From positions 186,001 through 250,000 of the forward strand of contig SHZK01000002.1 of assembly GCA_009692305.1 (NCBI GenBank): 64,000 nucleotides of DNA, written 5' to 3'. The notes beneath the pieces were generated by a model. That model did not search any database. It was not told the origin of the DNA and saw nothing but the letters and a program-made list of their open reading frames with translations. Below are positions 38,265 through 47,265 of the stretch, one piece after another (the stretch's first letter is position 1; every line of letters starts with the position of its first letter). Both the position numbers and the translations under genes were made by a program. Origin of the DNA: Gammaproteobacteria bacterium (GTDB lineage: Bacteria; Pseudomonadota; Gammaproteobacteria; Pseudomonadales; Pseudohongiellaceae).

Positions 38265-39788
38265 GTGACTGCAGTGAATTGGCGCCAACTCGATATTCGT
38301 CTCTACGCCGTGGTCGCCAGCCTGGTTATTTCCGGCATAATTCTCCTGTTCCCGTATGCCTACACTCCTAACGATGATGCCTACACTTACATTCGCACTG
38401 CCGACATTTTCCTGAACGAAGGCCTCGCCGCCGCGTTTGAACACTATACGTGGGCGAGCTATTCCGTGCTTATTGGGTTGACCAGCAAACTGGGGATTGG
38501 TTTATTCCCGGCTGCGCATCTGATCAATGCGCTGTTTTATGCACTGCTTGTGTTTGCCTTTGTCAGCATCGTGATGGAGATGCATACGTCGCGACTGATA
38601 CTGGCGCTGTCTGCAGTGGTGATTCTGGTTTATCCACAGTTGAACGAGTATCGAACCTACGTCATTCGCGACATAGGATTCTGGGCCCTGTCGCTACTGG
38701 CGCTGTGGTTATTCCTCCTATTTGCCAGAACCGGCATGCTGCAATATGCCGTGGGTTTCTGTGGTGCGTTGCTGCTCGCCATGAGCTTGCGCCCGGAGGC
38801 CATGTTCTATCTGTTAGTAACACCTGTGGCTTTGCTGCTGGATCAGCGCTTCGAACGTCAAGAGCAGCAGCGGCGCTTCTTCTTGCTGGCGAGCCTGATT
38901 ATTGGTATCGGTTTGCTGGCACTGATTGTATTGGCGTTGGCAGGAGCCAATGTCATCACGCTGTTGACTGAATTCGTGTCGGTATATAAGCCGTTTCTCA
39001 GCAACACATTCACGCCAGATCCGGTGCAAGCCGATGCGGTGGGCAAGGTATTATTTGGTGAGTACGCGGCAGATCTCTCGCGGGAATATATCGCTATTTT
39101 CATGGCAGCAGGATTGCTCTCAATCCTGTTGGCAAATCTGTTTAATAGTATCGGCGGGCCTTTGCTGTGGGTGCTTGTATACGGCGCCATTCAAAGCCAA
39201 TTGCGAATCTCACGCGCGGCGGCTATACCCATACTGTTTTATATGCTGACGAATGCCATTGTGCTGCTCGGATTTCTGTTCGTCACCCGCTACCTCAGCG
39301 GTCGCTATGCCCTTCTCTTCAGTTTGATGCTGGCGCTGTTGGTGCCACAACTGCTTGCCTATTACCTGCAGAATAAAGCGGAGGCCAAGCGCCGTACCGC
39401 TGTCGTAGTGCTCTCGATCTTTCTGAGTTATTGCGCGTTCGATGCCTACATCAGTTTTGGTTACTCGAAGCGCTATCTGTATGACGCAATTGACTGGGTT
39501 GCACAGGATGGCGCTGACGACAACGGAACCATCCCGACACTGGTGACGAACAATCACGCCGTTGCCTATTTTAGCGGGCGCGTGGAAGACTACGACAAGA
39601 TAAAGCGCAACCTGACCGCTACAGATATTCTGCAGGTCGCACCGGGTGCTCTGGTTGTTATAGAAACGAATTTTGCGATGACACAGCTACTGGCGACACC
39701 TGCAATTGCGGCAGCGCTCGAGCGTGTCGTTACGCTCCCGAGCGCAGAGGATGAACAATTGCTGATACTGCGTCGTATTGCCCCTTGA
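38265..39788 (+). CDS. Polytopic membrane protein, GT-C glycosyltransferase-like
   Basis: The 507 residues contain about ten to eleven transmembrane segments. After the first comes a loop with PNDDAYTYIRTADIFL; an acidic pair in the first periplasmic loop is the hallmark of GT-C enzymes (PMT/ArnT/39 family) that use polyprenyl-linked sugars. A soluble C-terminal part of about 110 residues follows. In this LPS context it may modify the core or lipid A, but the donor and acceptor cannot be read. GTG start; no clear ribosome-binding site. Confidence 0.7.
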   Translation: MTAVNWRQLDIRLYAVVASLVISGIILLFPYAYTPNDDAYTYIRTADIFLNEGLAAAFEHYTWASYSVLIGLTSKLGIGLFPAAHLINALFYALLVFAFVSIVMEMHTSRLILALSAVVILVYPQLNEYRTYVIRDIGFWALSLLALWLFLLFARTGMLQYAVGFCGALLLAMSLRPEAMFYLLVTPVALLLDQRFERQEQQRRFFLLASLIIGIGLLALIVLALAGANVITLLTEFVSVYKPFLSNTFTPDPVQADAVGKVLFGEYAADLSREYIAIFMAAGLLSILLANLFNSIGGPLLWVLVYGAIQSQLRISRAAAIPILFYMLTNAIVLLGFLFVTRYLSGRYALLFSLMLALLVPQLLAYYLQNKAEAKRRTAVVVLSIFLSYCAFDAYISFGYSKRYLYDAIDWVAQDGADDNGTIPTLVTNNHAVAYFSGRVEDYDKIKRNLTATDILQVAPGALVVIETNFAMTQLLATPAIAAALERVVTLPSAEDEQLLILRRIAP

Positions 39789-39808
39789 TGCTGTCCATCC
39801 CCTGCGAT

Positions 39809-41560
39809 TTACCATTTTTCTGATTCGGGACGCTTGGTTACCAGCACGTTTTCCATAATCATGTAGTTCAGGTCAGAGCCCTGGAATACATCGATGGCAT
39901 CATCTGGTGTACACGCCAGTGCCTCACCGGGTCGGTTCAGCGTGGTATTGATTAACAAGCCATGTCCAGTGAGTGCGCGATACGTGCATAACAAACGGTG
40001 CATGTCAGGGTTCGAATCATCGGTGACTATCTGCGCGCGCGTGCTGCCTTCCTGTTGGTACACAATGGCGGGGTATTGTTCGCGCCACTCGGCTTTTACC
40101 ATCATATTGATACACATATACTCATCGTAATTCGCGCCCTCGAGCATCTTTTCCGCCACCGTGTCCAGGATTGCCGCTGAGTAGGGTCGCCATTTTTCCC
40201 GAAACTTCACTGCGTGATTAATCAAATCGGCGATGCCTTCCTGCACCGGATTACCCAGAATGCTGCGGTTACCAAGAGCGCGGGGTCCGAATTCCATGCG
40301 CCCACGAAACCAGGCTACCAATTCGCCGCCTGCAATCAATTCAGCAGCCTTGGCAAAAGGGTCATCCAGCAACTCATAAACCGGCTTGTCACGATGTGTG
40401 CGACAGGCACTAAGGCATTGCTTGCTGGAAAACGTGGGGCCAAGAAACATGTTCTTCACCGGGCTGATCGCAAAGCCCTCCATGCTGGAGGCATAAGTGG
40501 CGGCGCCAATCGCAGTGCCGGCATCACTGCAGGCTGGATGCACCACCAATTTTTTCACCCCGGGTATTTCAGCTAGACATTGATTCAACCGGATGTTCGC
40601 CGAGCCGGTGCCGGCAACGGCCAGGCGTCCGGTCTCTCGTATTACATCGCCGAGATAGGTCTGCACCATGTTCACCGCAATATCTGCATACAGTTTCTGG
40701 ATACCAGCGGCGTAATGTATATAGGGATCATCGACGAGATTACCTACTCGACGCGGCCCCAGCATATCAATCAACTTCTGGCTGAAATAATACGCTCGGA
40801 ACTTTGCCCTGAAGCGCCGCAATCCCACCGTGCTAACCAGATGCGTGTTCACCTTGAAGCGGTTGCCATCGAAACGCGCCAGCGAGGACAGATCGTACTT
40901 GTTGGGATCGCCGAATGGCGCTACGCCCATTATCTTGAATTCGCCATCCAGAATATCGTAGCCGAGATAGTCTGCTACGCCAGCGTACATGCCACACAGT
41001 GAGTCAGGATTGTAGAACTCCTTCACTTTGATGATTTTGCCGCTCTCTCCATAGCCAAGAAAGATACTGGCATATTCCCCTCTGCCGTCTACGCAAAAAA
41101 TGGCAGTCTTCTCGCCAGTATCTGTCAGATGGTAGGCGCTGCTGGCGTGGGCGAGTTGGTGCTGTACCGGCACCAGTTCAATTTTTGCTTCTGGAATATT
41201 CAAGCTGTGCAACAAACCACTCAACTCTTTCCGATAGCGTCGATAACGGCGGTTGCCGTTAAATACACTGTCGATACTGCGATCAGGTGCGTACCAATGC
41301 CGATAGGCATAATGCCAGCGTGCCTTGCTGAATAATGAGATGGGGGCGTAGGGAATGGCGACATGCGTGACGTCTGATGCTTTCACACACGCAATCTGCA
41401 TACACCGGTTCGCTGACAGAAAAGGCAATTCTTTCTTGGCATGGCGTCTGCGAATGATCCGCTCTTCCTCCATGGCTGCAACCAATTGGCCATCGATGAC
41501 AATCGCTGCCGCCGGGTCGTGACCTACGGCGCCGGCCAGTCCTAATGTAATGTTCGACAT
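39809..41560 (-). CDS. O-carbamoyltransferase (NodU/CmcH family), LPS core
   Basis: It transfers carbamoyl from carbamoyl phosphate to a sugar hydroxyl. The N-terminal Kae1-like domain begins LGLAGAVGHDPAAAIVIDG and has the His motif QHQLAHASSAY. The C-terminal domain has FRGRMEFGPRALGNRSIL and LINTTLNRPGEALACTPDDA. The 583-residue length is standard. In Pseudomonas the homologous gene beside waaP carbamoylates a core heptose, so the same role is inferred. It is the last gene of the leftward waaF-waaC-waaG-waaP-kinase run. Confidence 0.88.
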   Translation of the reverse strand: MSNITLGLAGAVGHDPAAAIVIDGQLVAAMEEERIIRRRHAKKELPFLSANRCMQIACVKASDVTHVAIPYAPISLFSKARWHYAYRHWYAPDRSIDSVFNGNRRYRRYRKELSGLLHSLNIPEAKIELVPVQHQLAHASSAYHLTDTGEKTAIFCVDGRGEYASIFLGYGESGKIIKVKEFYNPDSLCGMYAGVADYLGYDILDGEFKIMGVAPFGDPNKYDLSSLARFDGNRFKVNTHLVSTVGLRRFRAKFRAYYFSQKLIDMLGPRRVGNLVDDPYIHYAAGIQKLYADIAVNMVQTYLGDVIRETGRLAVAGTGSANIRLNQCLAEIPGVKKLVVHPACSDAGTAIGAATYASSMEGFAISPVKNMFLGPTFSSKQCLSACRTHRDKPVYELLDDPFAKAAELIAGGELVAWFRGRMEFGPRALGNRSILGNPVQEGIADLINHAVKFREKWRPYSAAILDTVAEKMLEGANYDEYMCINMMVKAEWREQYPAIVYQQEGSTRAQIVTDDSNPDMHRLLCTYRALTGHGLLINTTLNRPGEALACTPDDAIDVFQGSDLNYMIMENVLVTKRPESEKW

Positions 41561-41562
41561 GG

Positions 41563-43023
41563 TTAGCCCAGTTCTCCTAGCATTTGTTGTACGGCAGACT
41601 GAAAAGGCGTGCCGTCCCAGTTCCTGCCAAAGCGCTCGCGATCTTTGCGTAAATACGGCTCTGCCATGCCAGCTGATTGGTGGTGATGCATGGCGTCAAG
41701 ATCGAGCACAAACAGTCGCTCCTTCTGCAAAATAAAATTGGACGCCTTCATGTCGCCGTGGCTGATATGGTAGGTCTTAAGCAGCAGAAACACCTCCTTG
41801 AAGCGGGCGACGATAGCCGCCACTGGCAACTTAAGTTCCACGTCCTGCTGCGCTTGCATCTGGAAATCTTGCGCGTGTATATACTCACTCAGATACCAGG
41901 CGCGACGACGGAACACCCACAGCAGTCTTTCTTCCAGCATCAGGTAGGCATGGGGCGTAGCAATCCCCAGCATTTCCAGCATCGCAGCGTTGCGCCAGGA
42001 ATTGTCAGCGCGACTTCTTTGCAGCAGGCGTTTGAGGCCGTGCAGAAATCCCTTCACGTTATAACGTTTTAACACAAAATCGCGGCCACCGAACTGAATC
42101 ATGGCGACTGTAGAAGAGTTACCCTCTTTCAACATTTTGGCTTTGGCAAGCATGCTGTCTGGATCTTTGATAAAACTTTCAACGGCGTCGGAGTGAATCG
42201 AACGGTCATACACGGCGAACCGATTCGACGTGTGCACTTGTCGAAATGCTGTTGTCGAGCGAAACACCTTGCGTTCGAACGCGCGCACTCGGCTCTGGCG
42301 AGCCGCAATAATCCTGTTTTGTAAATCCTGGTTGAGCGTGTCTGCAACTACGACAGCAGCATCTTGCTGATTGATCGACTTCTGGTAGTGCTTGCGCAAG
42401 CTGGGAACAAGTGCGTCCATTGTCACTGGAAACTGGGCGAAAAAACCCGCCAGGTTTTGCAGGCAGGTATTTTCATCCAATGCCTTGCCAACGCCTTTGA
42501 TATCTCCACCATCCAGCACGAATACCTTGCCGTGGGACAACATGAAATTGTCCAGATGGATGTCTCGTTGCCAAAGCCCGGCGTCGTGACAGCGCGCGAT
42601 CGAGCCTACACCCATTTCCATGATCGACAATTTTTCTGCCGCGCTATTCGCTGCTTCGAACAACGACAGCAGACTGGTGGCCTGCGGCAAAAAGTCGATG
42701 AGCAGGACAGCGCCCTGCTGGTCCGCCGTCGTAGTCTGGTTAATGACCTTCGGGGTGGGAATGCCCGCCTGCCGCAACAGGGTTACGCCTCTGAGGTCGC
42801 GCAGCATGCTTTGCTTTATGTGGCCGCGCCGGAAGAACAGTTTTAGCACCACCGGCTGGTTTTTCCAGCTGGTTCTGGCGACGATACGTTTGCCAGGAAT
42901 GATGCGGAGGATCGATTCTATCTTCAGCATCACCTTCGCCTGATCATCCATGACCTCGAGATTGAATGGCGTGGGGATATGCCGGCCCATGGCGATGAGG
43001 TTACTGCAAGTTAAAATATTCAT
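41563..43023 (-). CDS. Tandem kinase-like protein of the LPS core cluster
   Basis: The 486-residue protein holds two aminoglycoside/Kdo-kinase-like lobes. The first has RDIHLDNFML with VLDGGDIKG (catalytic loop and metal Asp). The second has SHGDMKASNFIL with FVLDLDAMHH. Both carry the Asp and Asn needed for catalysis, so both may be active. A similar two-domain kinase lies between waaP and the carbamoyltransferase in Pseudomonas, and phosphorylation of core heptose is the likely job. It starts 3 bases after the waaP stop. Confidence 0.82.
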   Translation of the reverse strand: MNILTCSNLIAMGRHIPTPFNLEVMDDQAKVMLKIESILRIIPGKRIVARTSWKNQPVVLKLFFRRGHIKQSMLRDLRGVTLLRQAGIPTPKVINQTTTADQQGAVLLIDFLPQATSLLSLFEAANSAAEKLSIMEMGVGSIARCHDAGLWQRDIHLDNFMLSHGKVFVLDGGDIKGVGKALDENTCLQNLAGFFAQFPVTMDALVPSLRKHYQKSINQQDAAVVVADTLNQDLQNRIIAARQSRVRAFERKVFRSTTAFRQVHTSNRFAVYDRSIHSDAVESFIKDPDSMLAKAKMLKEGNSSTVAMIQFGGRDFVLKRYNVKGFLHGLKRLLQRSRADNSWRNAAMLEMLGIATPHAYLMLEERLLWVFRRRAWYLSEYIHAQDFQMQAQQDVELKLPVAAIVARFKEVFLLLKTYHISHGDMKASNFILQKERLFVLDLDAMHHHQSAGMAEPYLRKDRERFGRNWDGTPFQSAVQQMLGELG

Positions 43024-43026
43024 GGG

Positions 43027-43827
43027 TTAGCTGGCCGGTCCGAGCTTCTTGAACATCGCTTCTGCTCTTTTATTTACTGCATTCCAGAATGTGTGATGCA
43101 GTTTGAATATCGAGCGCAAGTCGCGCTGTTCATAACACCGCATGAAGCGTAACAAGTCGCGCTTGCTGAGTCCGATGTGCATGGCCGAATAGTATAGACC
43201 TGCCAGATCTTTCACAATCCAGCGTCGGCCCAGATTGTGGCGGATTAAAGCCCGGTGCAAGTCGATCAGTGACAGGCGTAAATCAGGCCGCGGTACGCCA
43301 TTTTCCAGATGCAATAAAAAATGGCACAGGTAATAGTCGCGATGACAGATGCCGTTGCCATGCAGCGTACGACTGATCTGTGCCAACTGTAGTGTCAGCC
43401 TGCGTTTCAATGCCACAGCGGGCGCCTGCTGTGCCCAGTGCCGACAGAAATCTTCCAGACTTATGGTGTCGAGCAAAGCCTCGGTAACAATAAAAGACTG
43501 TCGCGTGGCAGGATTGCGCCCACGCTCGCCAAAGGCAACTGCCGTCATCGTGGCTACGTCAAGTTCTTGCAAGCGGCGGATCGCCAACCATTCGTTGCGG
43601 GCGCTGACTACCGGCAGCCGCAGCGTCACCAAGTTTTTCAAAATTTCAGCCCAGCCAATACCAAAATGCAGCTTGGCGAAGTAACTGTTACCGCCGAGTT
43701 CAAACTGGAAGGTCTTGCGACCAGCCAATTGCCGATACACCTTGCCTTCGAGCAAAGTCAGTTCGTGGAAGGGGTCCCGGTCCTGCCAGTGGCGACGCAA
43801 CTCTTCGTTTATTTGCAGGATACTCAC
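43027..43827 (-). CDS. waaP: LPS core heptose(I) kinase
   Basis: WaaP phosphorylates the first heptose of the inner core, which is important for outer-membrane stability. The 266-residue length equals E. coli WaaP. FELGGNSYFAKLHFGIGW is the nucleotide-binding lobe, HRDYYLCHFLL the catalytic loop and LSLIDLHRAL the metal-binding Asp segment. GTG 43827 is selected because it overlaps the waaG stop as GTGA; the frame continues 39 codons upstream inside waaG but without similarity. Confidence 0.93.
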   Translation of the reverse strand: MSILQINEELRRHWQDRDPFHELTLLEGKVYRQLAGRKTFQFELGGNSYFAKLHFGIGWAEILKNLVTLRLPVVSARNEWLAIRRLQELDVATMTAVAFGERGRNPATRQSFIVTEALLDTISLEDFCRHWAQQAPAVALKRRLTLQLAQISRTLHGNGICHRDYYLCHFLLHLENGVPRPDLRLSLIDLHRALIRHNLGRRWIVKDLAGLYYSAMHIGLSKRDLLRFMRCYEQRDLRSIFKLHHTFWNAVNKRAEAMFKKLGPAS

Positions 43828-44969
43828 GAAGCTGGTCCTTGCGGATGTCTGGCCTGCGCAAAGCTCTCGATCAAGTCTGCGGCGACGCGGGGCATCGCGT
43901 ATAAATCCTCGTTGCTGCCATAGCGCAGACCATTGGCAGACCACGCTGCCACCGGCAACTGCAGCAACATCTCCGCCAGCAAGCGGTTCAATTCGGCCTG
44001 CTGAAACGGCTCAATGCATACGGCGCCGGACTCAGCTTGTTCGATATGAAACGCATAGCCGCAACTGGCGGTGGTCAGCACCGGCAATCCGGCGATGGTG
44101 GCTTCCAGCAGCACATAACCCGCGCTCTCCAGATAGGCCGGGTGCAGCAGCAAATCCGCCGCTGCCAGAAACCGGGGAATGTCATCGCGGCCAGGCAGGA
44201 TCGTCACCTGCGACCCGATTCCAAGTTGACGCGCCAGACGCAGAAACGGCGCCGGCTTGTCCTGGCCTACGAGCAGATAGCGGCAGCGCTGTCGCAGTTC
44301 GGCTGGCAGCGCCGCCATGGCGCGCAGGGAGCGATCGACGCCTTTTACGCGAAAGCCTGAACCCACCTGCAATAGCAATACGCTGTCTGCACTTATACCC
44401 AGTCCCGCACGCAGCGCTGCTTTAAGCGCCGGGTCGCGCGCGCTTACTCTGCGGTCGGCAGCGATGCCCGGCGGCAGATCGTGCAGGCGCATCTCGCAGC
44501 CAGGATAATGTTGGCCAAATTCACGGCGCTGCTGTGGTGAAAGCAGCAGCACTTCGGTGGTGCTGGACGCGCCAAACACGGCGGCCTCATAGACCTTGAA
44601 GTGTCGGTAGCGGGGCGTGTATTGATAATAGAACCCGCGCTGGGCCACTGCCTTCTCGGCAAAACAGGGATCGGCGGCGAAGTACACATCCAGCAATGGC
44701 ATCTTGTTGAAACCGACCACTGTATGGGGTGGCTGTTTGGCAAGCGCCGCAGCGACCCAGTCGGTGAAGCGCCGATACTGCGCGAGTCGGGTAAGGCCGC
44801 TGGCCGGGACGATGATCAGCTTGAGCTGCTCCGGTACTACTCCCTGCCAGCTGCGCGTATATACATCGACCGTATGACCGCGCTGCAAACACTCAGTGAC
44901 AATGCGCAGGAAATCCCGTTGCTGTCCACCGAAGGGAAAGTAGGAATAAATCAGGAAGCTGAATTTCAT
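43824..44969 (-). CDS. waaG: LPS core glucosyltransferase I
   Basis: This GT-B (family 4) glycosyltransferase adds the first hexose of the outer core to heptose II. FSFLIYSYFPFGGQQRDFLRI is the acceptor-side start (FGG loop), GFRVKGVDRSLRAMAAL the donor-binding helix, and HPAYLESAGYVLLEAT the E-x7-E region. At 381 residues it is near the usual 374. Its ATG lies one base after the waaC stop and its end overlaps waaP. Confidence 0.93.
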   Translation of the reverse strand: MKFSFLIYSYFPFGGQQRDFLRIVTECLQRGHTVDVYTRSWQGVVPEQLKLIIVPASGLTRLAQYRRFTDWVAAALAKQPPHTVVGFNKMPLLDVYFAADPCFAEKAVAQRGFYYQYTPRYRHFKVYEAAVFGASSTTEVLLLSPQQRREFGQHYPGCEMRLHDLPPGIAADRRVSARDPALKAALRAGLGISADSVLLLQVGSGFRVKGVDRSLRAMAALPAELRQRCRYLLVGQDKPAPFLRLARQLGIGSQVTILPGRDDIPRFLAAADLLLHPAYLESAGYVLLEATIAGLPVLTTASCGYAFHIEQAESGAVCIEPFQQAELNRLLAEMLLQLPVAAWSANGLRYGSNEDLYAMPRVAADLIESFAQARHPQGPAS

Positions 44970-44970
44970 G

Positions 44971-46029
44971 TTAGCTTTGGATCAGTTTTTCAAATTGCTG
45001 CCATACCACTTCCGGTTTGTGTGTGGCGAAACAGGGTGGCGTCACTGCAAACGGTTGATCCATGAAATCATCCGTAATGCCCGGGCCGTTATAGGCACAG
45101 GTTTTCTTCACGCAGGGAGCGCAGTTCAAATTGGAGTTCAGGTGCAATTGCTTCGCGCCGTAGGTGCCGGAAAGTTCAGGATTGGTCGGGCCATACAAAG
45201 ATACAGTCGGCTTGTTCAGGGCTGCAGCAAGGTGACCGAGCCCAGTATCGACTGCTATGACGCCGGAAGATTGCAAAATATGTTGGGCCAGACCAGTGAG
45301 GGTTTGCTTGTCCAAAACCGCTACCATGGCATTATCGCGCGCGATAAACTCCGCTCGCTGTCGCTCCTCTGCATTGCCCCAGGGCAGCAACACCCTGTAA
45401 CCGGAATCTGTTGCCAGTCTTGCCAGATGGCGCCAGTAATATTCGGGCCAATGTTTGGTGCGCCATGTGGTGCCATGCAGAAATACGATTTGTTTGCGAG
45501 TTTCAGGACTGCCGTTGCCGGTGATGCGATTGATATCAATGCCGTAGTCGACCGTATTCGGGTCATAAGTGTATTGTAGTGAACGGGAGAACAGTTGGCG
45601 CACACGATCAACCGCATGTTCGGTCCAAGGTACCGAATACACCTTGTTATAAAAAAGAGTAGCGAGCGGTTCCCGAATCGTGCGATTGCTCAAGCCGATA
45701 GTAATGCCACGGGACAGGCGGCTGATAATTCCGCTCTTGATCAGGCCCTGGGCATCGATGACCAGATCGTAATGGATGTTTTTCAAGTCGCGCTTGAAGG
45801 TTTGAAATTCATTGCTCAGGAAAGTTTTGACCGGGTTTCTGCGCCAGCGGCGAAACGCCACCGGGATCACCGTCGCAACGGCCGGATGCCAGCCTGGTAC
45901 TTCGATAAAGTTTTCTTCCACTACCCAATCAAACACCAGATCCTTATGCGCACGATGAGCATCGGTGACTGCCGGCAAGGTGTGGATTAGATCACCCAGT
46001 GAAGACACTTTGACGATTAAAACTCGCAA
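44971..46029 (-). CDS. waaC: LPS heptosyltransferase I
   Basis: This family 9 GT-B enzyme transfers L,D-heptose from ADP-heptose to Kdo. MRVLIVKVSSLGDLIHTLPAV is the standard N-terminus, with the catalytic Asp in GDLIHTLPA. VDTGLGHLAAALNKPTVSLYGPT is the ADP-heptose site. The start is TTG with GGGA 8 bases ahead. The cysteines CAPCVKKTCAY near the C-terminus are common in the family. Confidence 0.94.
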   Translation of the reverse strand: MRVLIVKVSSLGDLIHTLPAVTDAHRAHKDLVFDWVVEENFIEVPGWHPAVATVIPVAFRRWRRNPVKTFLSNEFQTFKRDLKNIHYDLVIDAQGLIKSGIISRLSRGITIGLSNRTIREPLATLFYNKVYSVPWTEHAVDRVRQLFSRSLQYTYDPNTVDYGIDINRITGNGSPETRKQIVFLHGTTWRTKHWPEYYWRHLARLATDSGYRVLLPWGNAEERQRAEFIARDNAMVAVLDKQTLTGLAQHILQSSGVIAVDTGLGHLAAALNKPTVSLYGPTNPELSGTYGAKQLHLNSNLNCAPCVKKTCAYNGPGITDDFMDQPFAVTPPCFATHKPEVVWQQFEKLIQS

Positions 46030-46126
46030 TAGAACAGTCCCTTTTTATTGGTAAATCAGCAGCGGTTTGCGGCAATTTACCGTCCCGATTCATAACGCAT
46101 GCATGGCAATGCGTTAAGGCCGGATC

Positions 46127-47203
46127 TTATGTTGCGCTGGTCAATTCAACGAGCGCGGATAACACCCTCTCTGGGGTCAATTCCGTCAAACAGCGCCGGT
46201 GTCCAAAGGGACATTCCCGCTTGAAACAGGGCCGACATTCGATGTCGGTTGCCAGCACTCGCGCCTGCTCACTGAGCGGTGGGGTAAAATCCGGCGATGT
46301 CGACCCGAAGATTGCAGCGACCGGCAAGTCCAACGCTGCCGCTATGTGCATCAACCCCGAGTCATTGGACACCACTGCGCTCACAGTCGACATGAGATCG
46401 ATAGCCTGTGCCAGCGTGGTGGTTCCGGTCAGATTGCGGCAGTGCGCCAGTTTAGCATTATCCAACCCCAATAGGATTGCGGCGGCAATTTCTTTGTCAT
46501 TGGCCGATCCGAAGATCCATACATTCCAGCCGTCGGCGATAAGCTGGTTGCAAACAGCCGCAAAATGTTCAGCCGGCCATTGCTTGGAATTACCGAACTC
46601 GGCCCCGGGACAAATTGCCAGCGTGGGCGTGCCTGCATCGAGTCCGAACCCGGCCAGGGCCTGTTGCCGAGCGTTGTCCTCTATATGCAGGCGCGGGCGC
46701 GGGATTTTTTGCGGCAGGTCTGCGCTTTGTGCGTACGCGAGTGCCGCAAACCGCTGCACCATAAGCGGCAACAGCGCTTCCTCCAGTACGCGGCAATCAG
46801 TAAGCAACGGGTTACGCCATTCCCCGCGCCAGCCAATGCGATGTGGAATGCGGGCGAAAAACGGAATCAGCGCAGACTTGAAGGAATTTGGCAAAACAAT
46901 CGCCGTGGTATAGCCATGCTTGCGCAACACTTTGCCCAGCGCGTGGCGTGCGCCGAGACGCAATTCACCGTGCCCCAGGGCTGTACTGATGCTGTGGTCA
47001 ACTTGTGGCATGCGCGACAACAGCGGCCGCGTCCAGTCGGGCGCCAGTACCGTTATCTTGCAGTCGGGGTGCTGCAGTTTCAGGCTGCTGAACAGCGGCT
47101 GAGCCATGACCATGTCACCGACCCAGGACGGACCCACAATCAGAAAATTTTCGGCGGGCGTTTGAGTGACGCGGGCTTTTATAGAAGGTACCAGTACATC
47201 CAT
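46127..47203 (-). CDS. waaF: LPS heptosyltransferase II
   Basis: WaaF adds the second heptose. FLIVGPSWVGDMVMAQPLF is the typical start, NSFKSALIPFFARIPHRIGWRGEWRN the middle block, and VSNDSGLMHIAAALDLPVAAIFGSTSP the donor site. The C-terminal CRPCFKRECPFGHRRCL is family-like. The annotated N-terminus includes about 18 extra residues before the conserved core; a later start is possible. A 97-base gap separates it from waaC. Confidence 0.94.
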   Translation of the reverse strand: MDVLVPSIKARVTQTPAENFLIVGPSWVGDMVMAQPLFSSLKLQHPDCKITVLAPDWTRPLLSRMPQVDHSISTALGHGELRLGARHALGKVLRKHGYTTAIVLPNSFKSALIPFFARIPHRIGWRGEWRNPLLTDCRVLEEALLPLMVQRFAALAYAQSADLPQKIPRPRLHIEDNARQQALAGFGLDAGTPTLAICPGAEFGNSKQWPAEHFAAVCNQLIADGWNVWIFGSANDKEIAAAILLGLDNAKLAHCRNLTGTTTLAQAIDLMSTVSAVVSNDSGLMHIAAALDLPVAAIFGSTSPDFTPPLSEQARVLATDIECRPCFKRECPFGHRRCLTELTPERVLSALVELTSAT

Positions 47204-47265
47204 TTTTGGATTATGCCTGACATTGTGCTGGCAGCTTCTGACTTGTGCAGATGCAGCCTGAGCAG

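Noticed and set aside
40000..40020. tRNA-like GGTTCGAATC segment
   Set aside because: It lies inside the carbamoyltransferase gene and has no surrounding cloverleaf.
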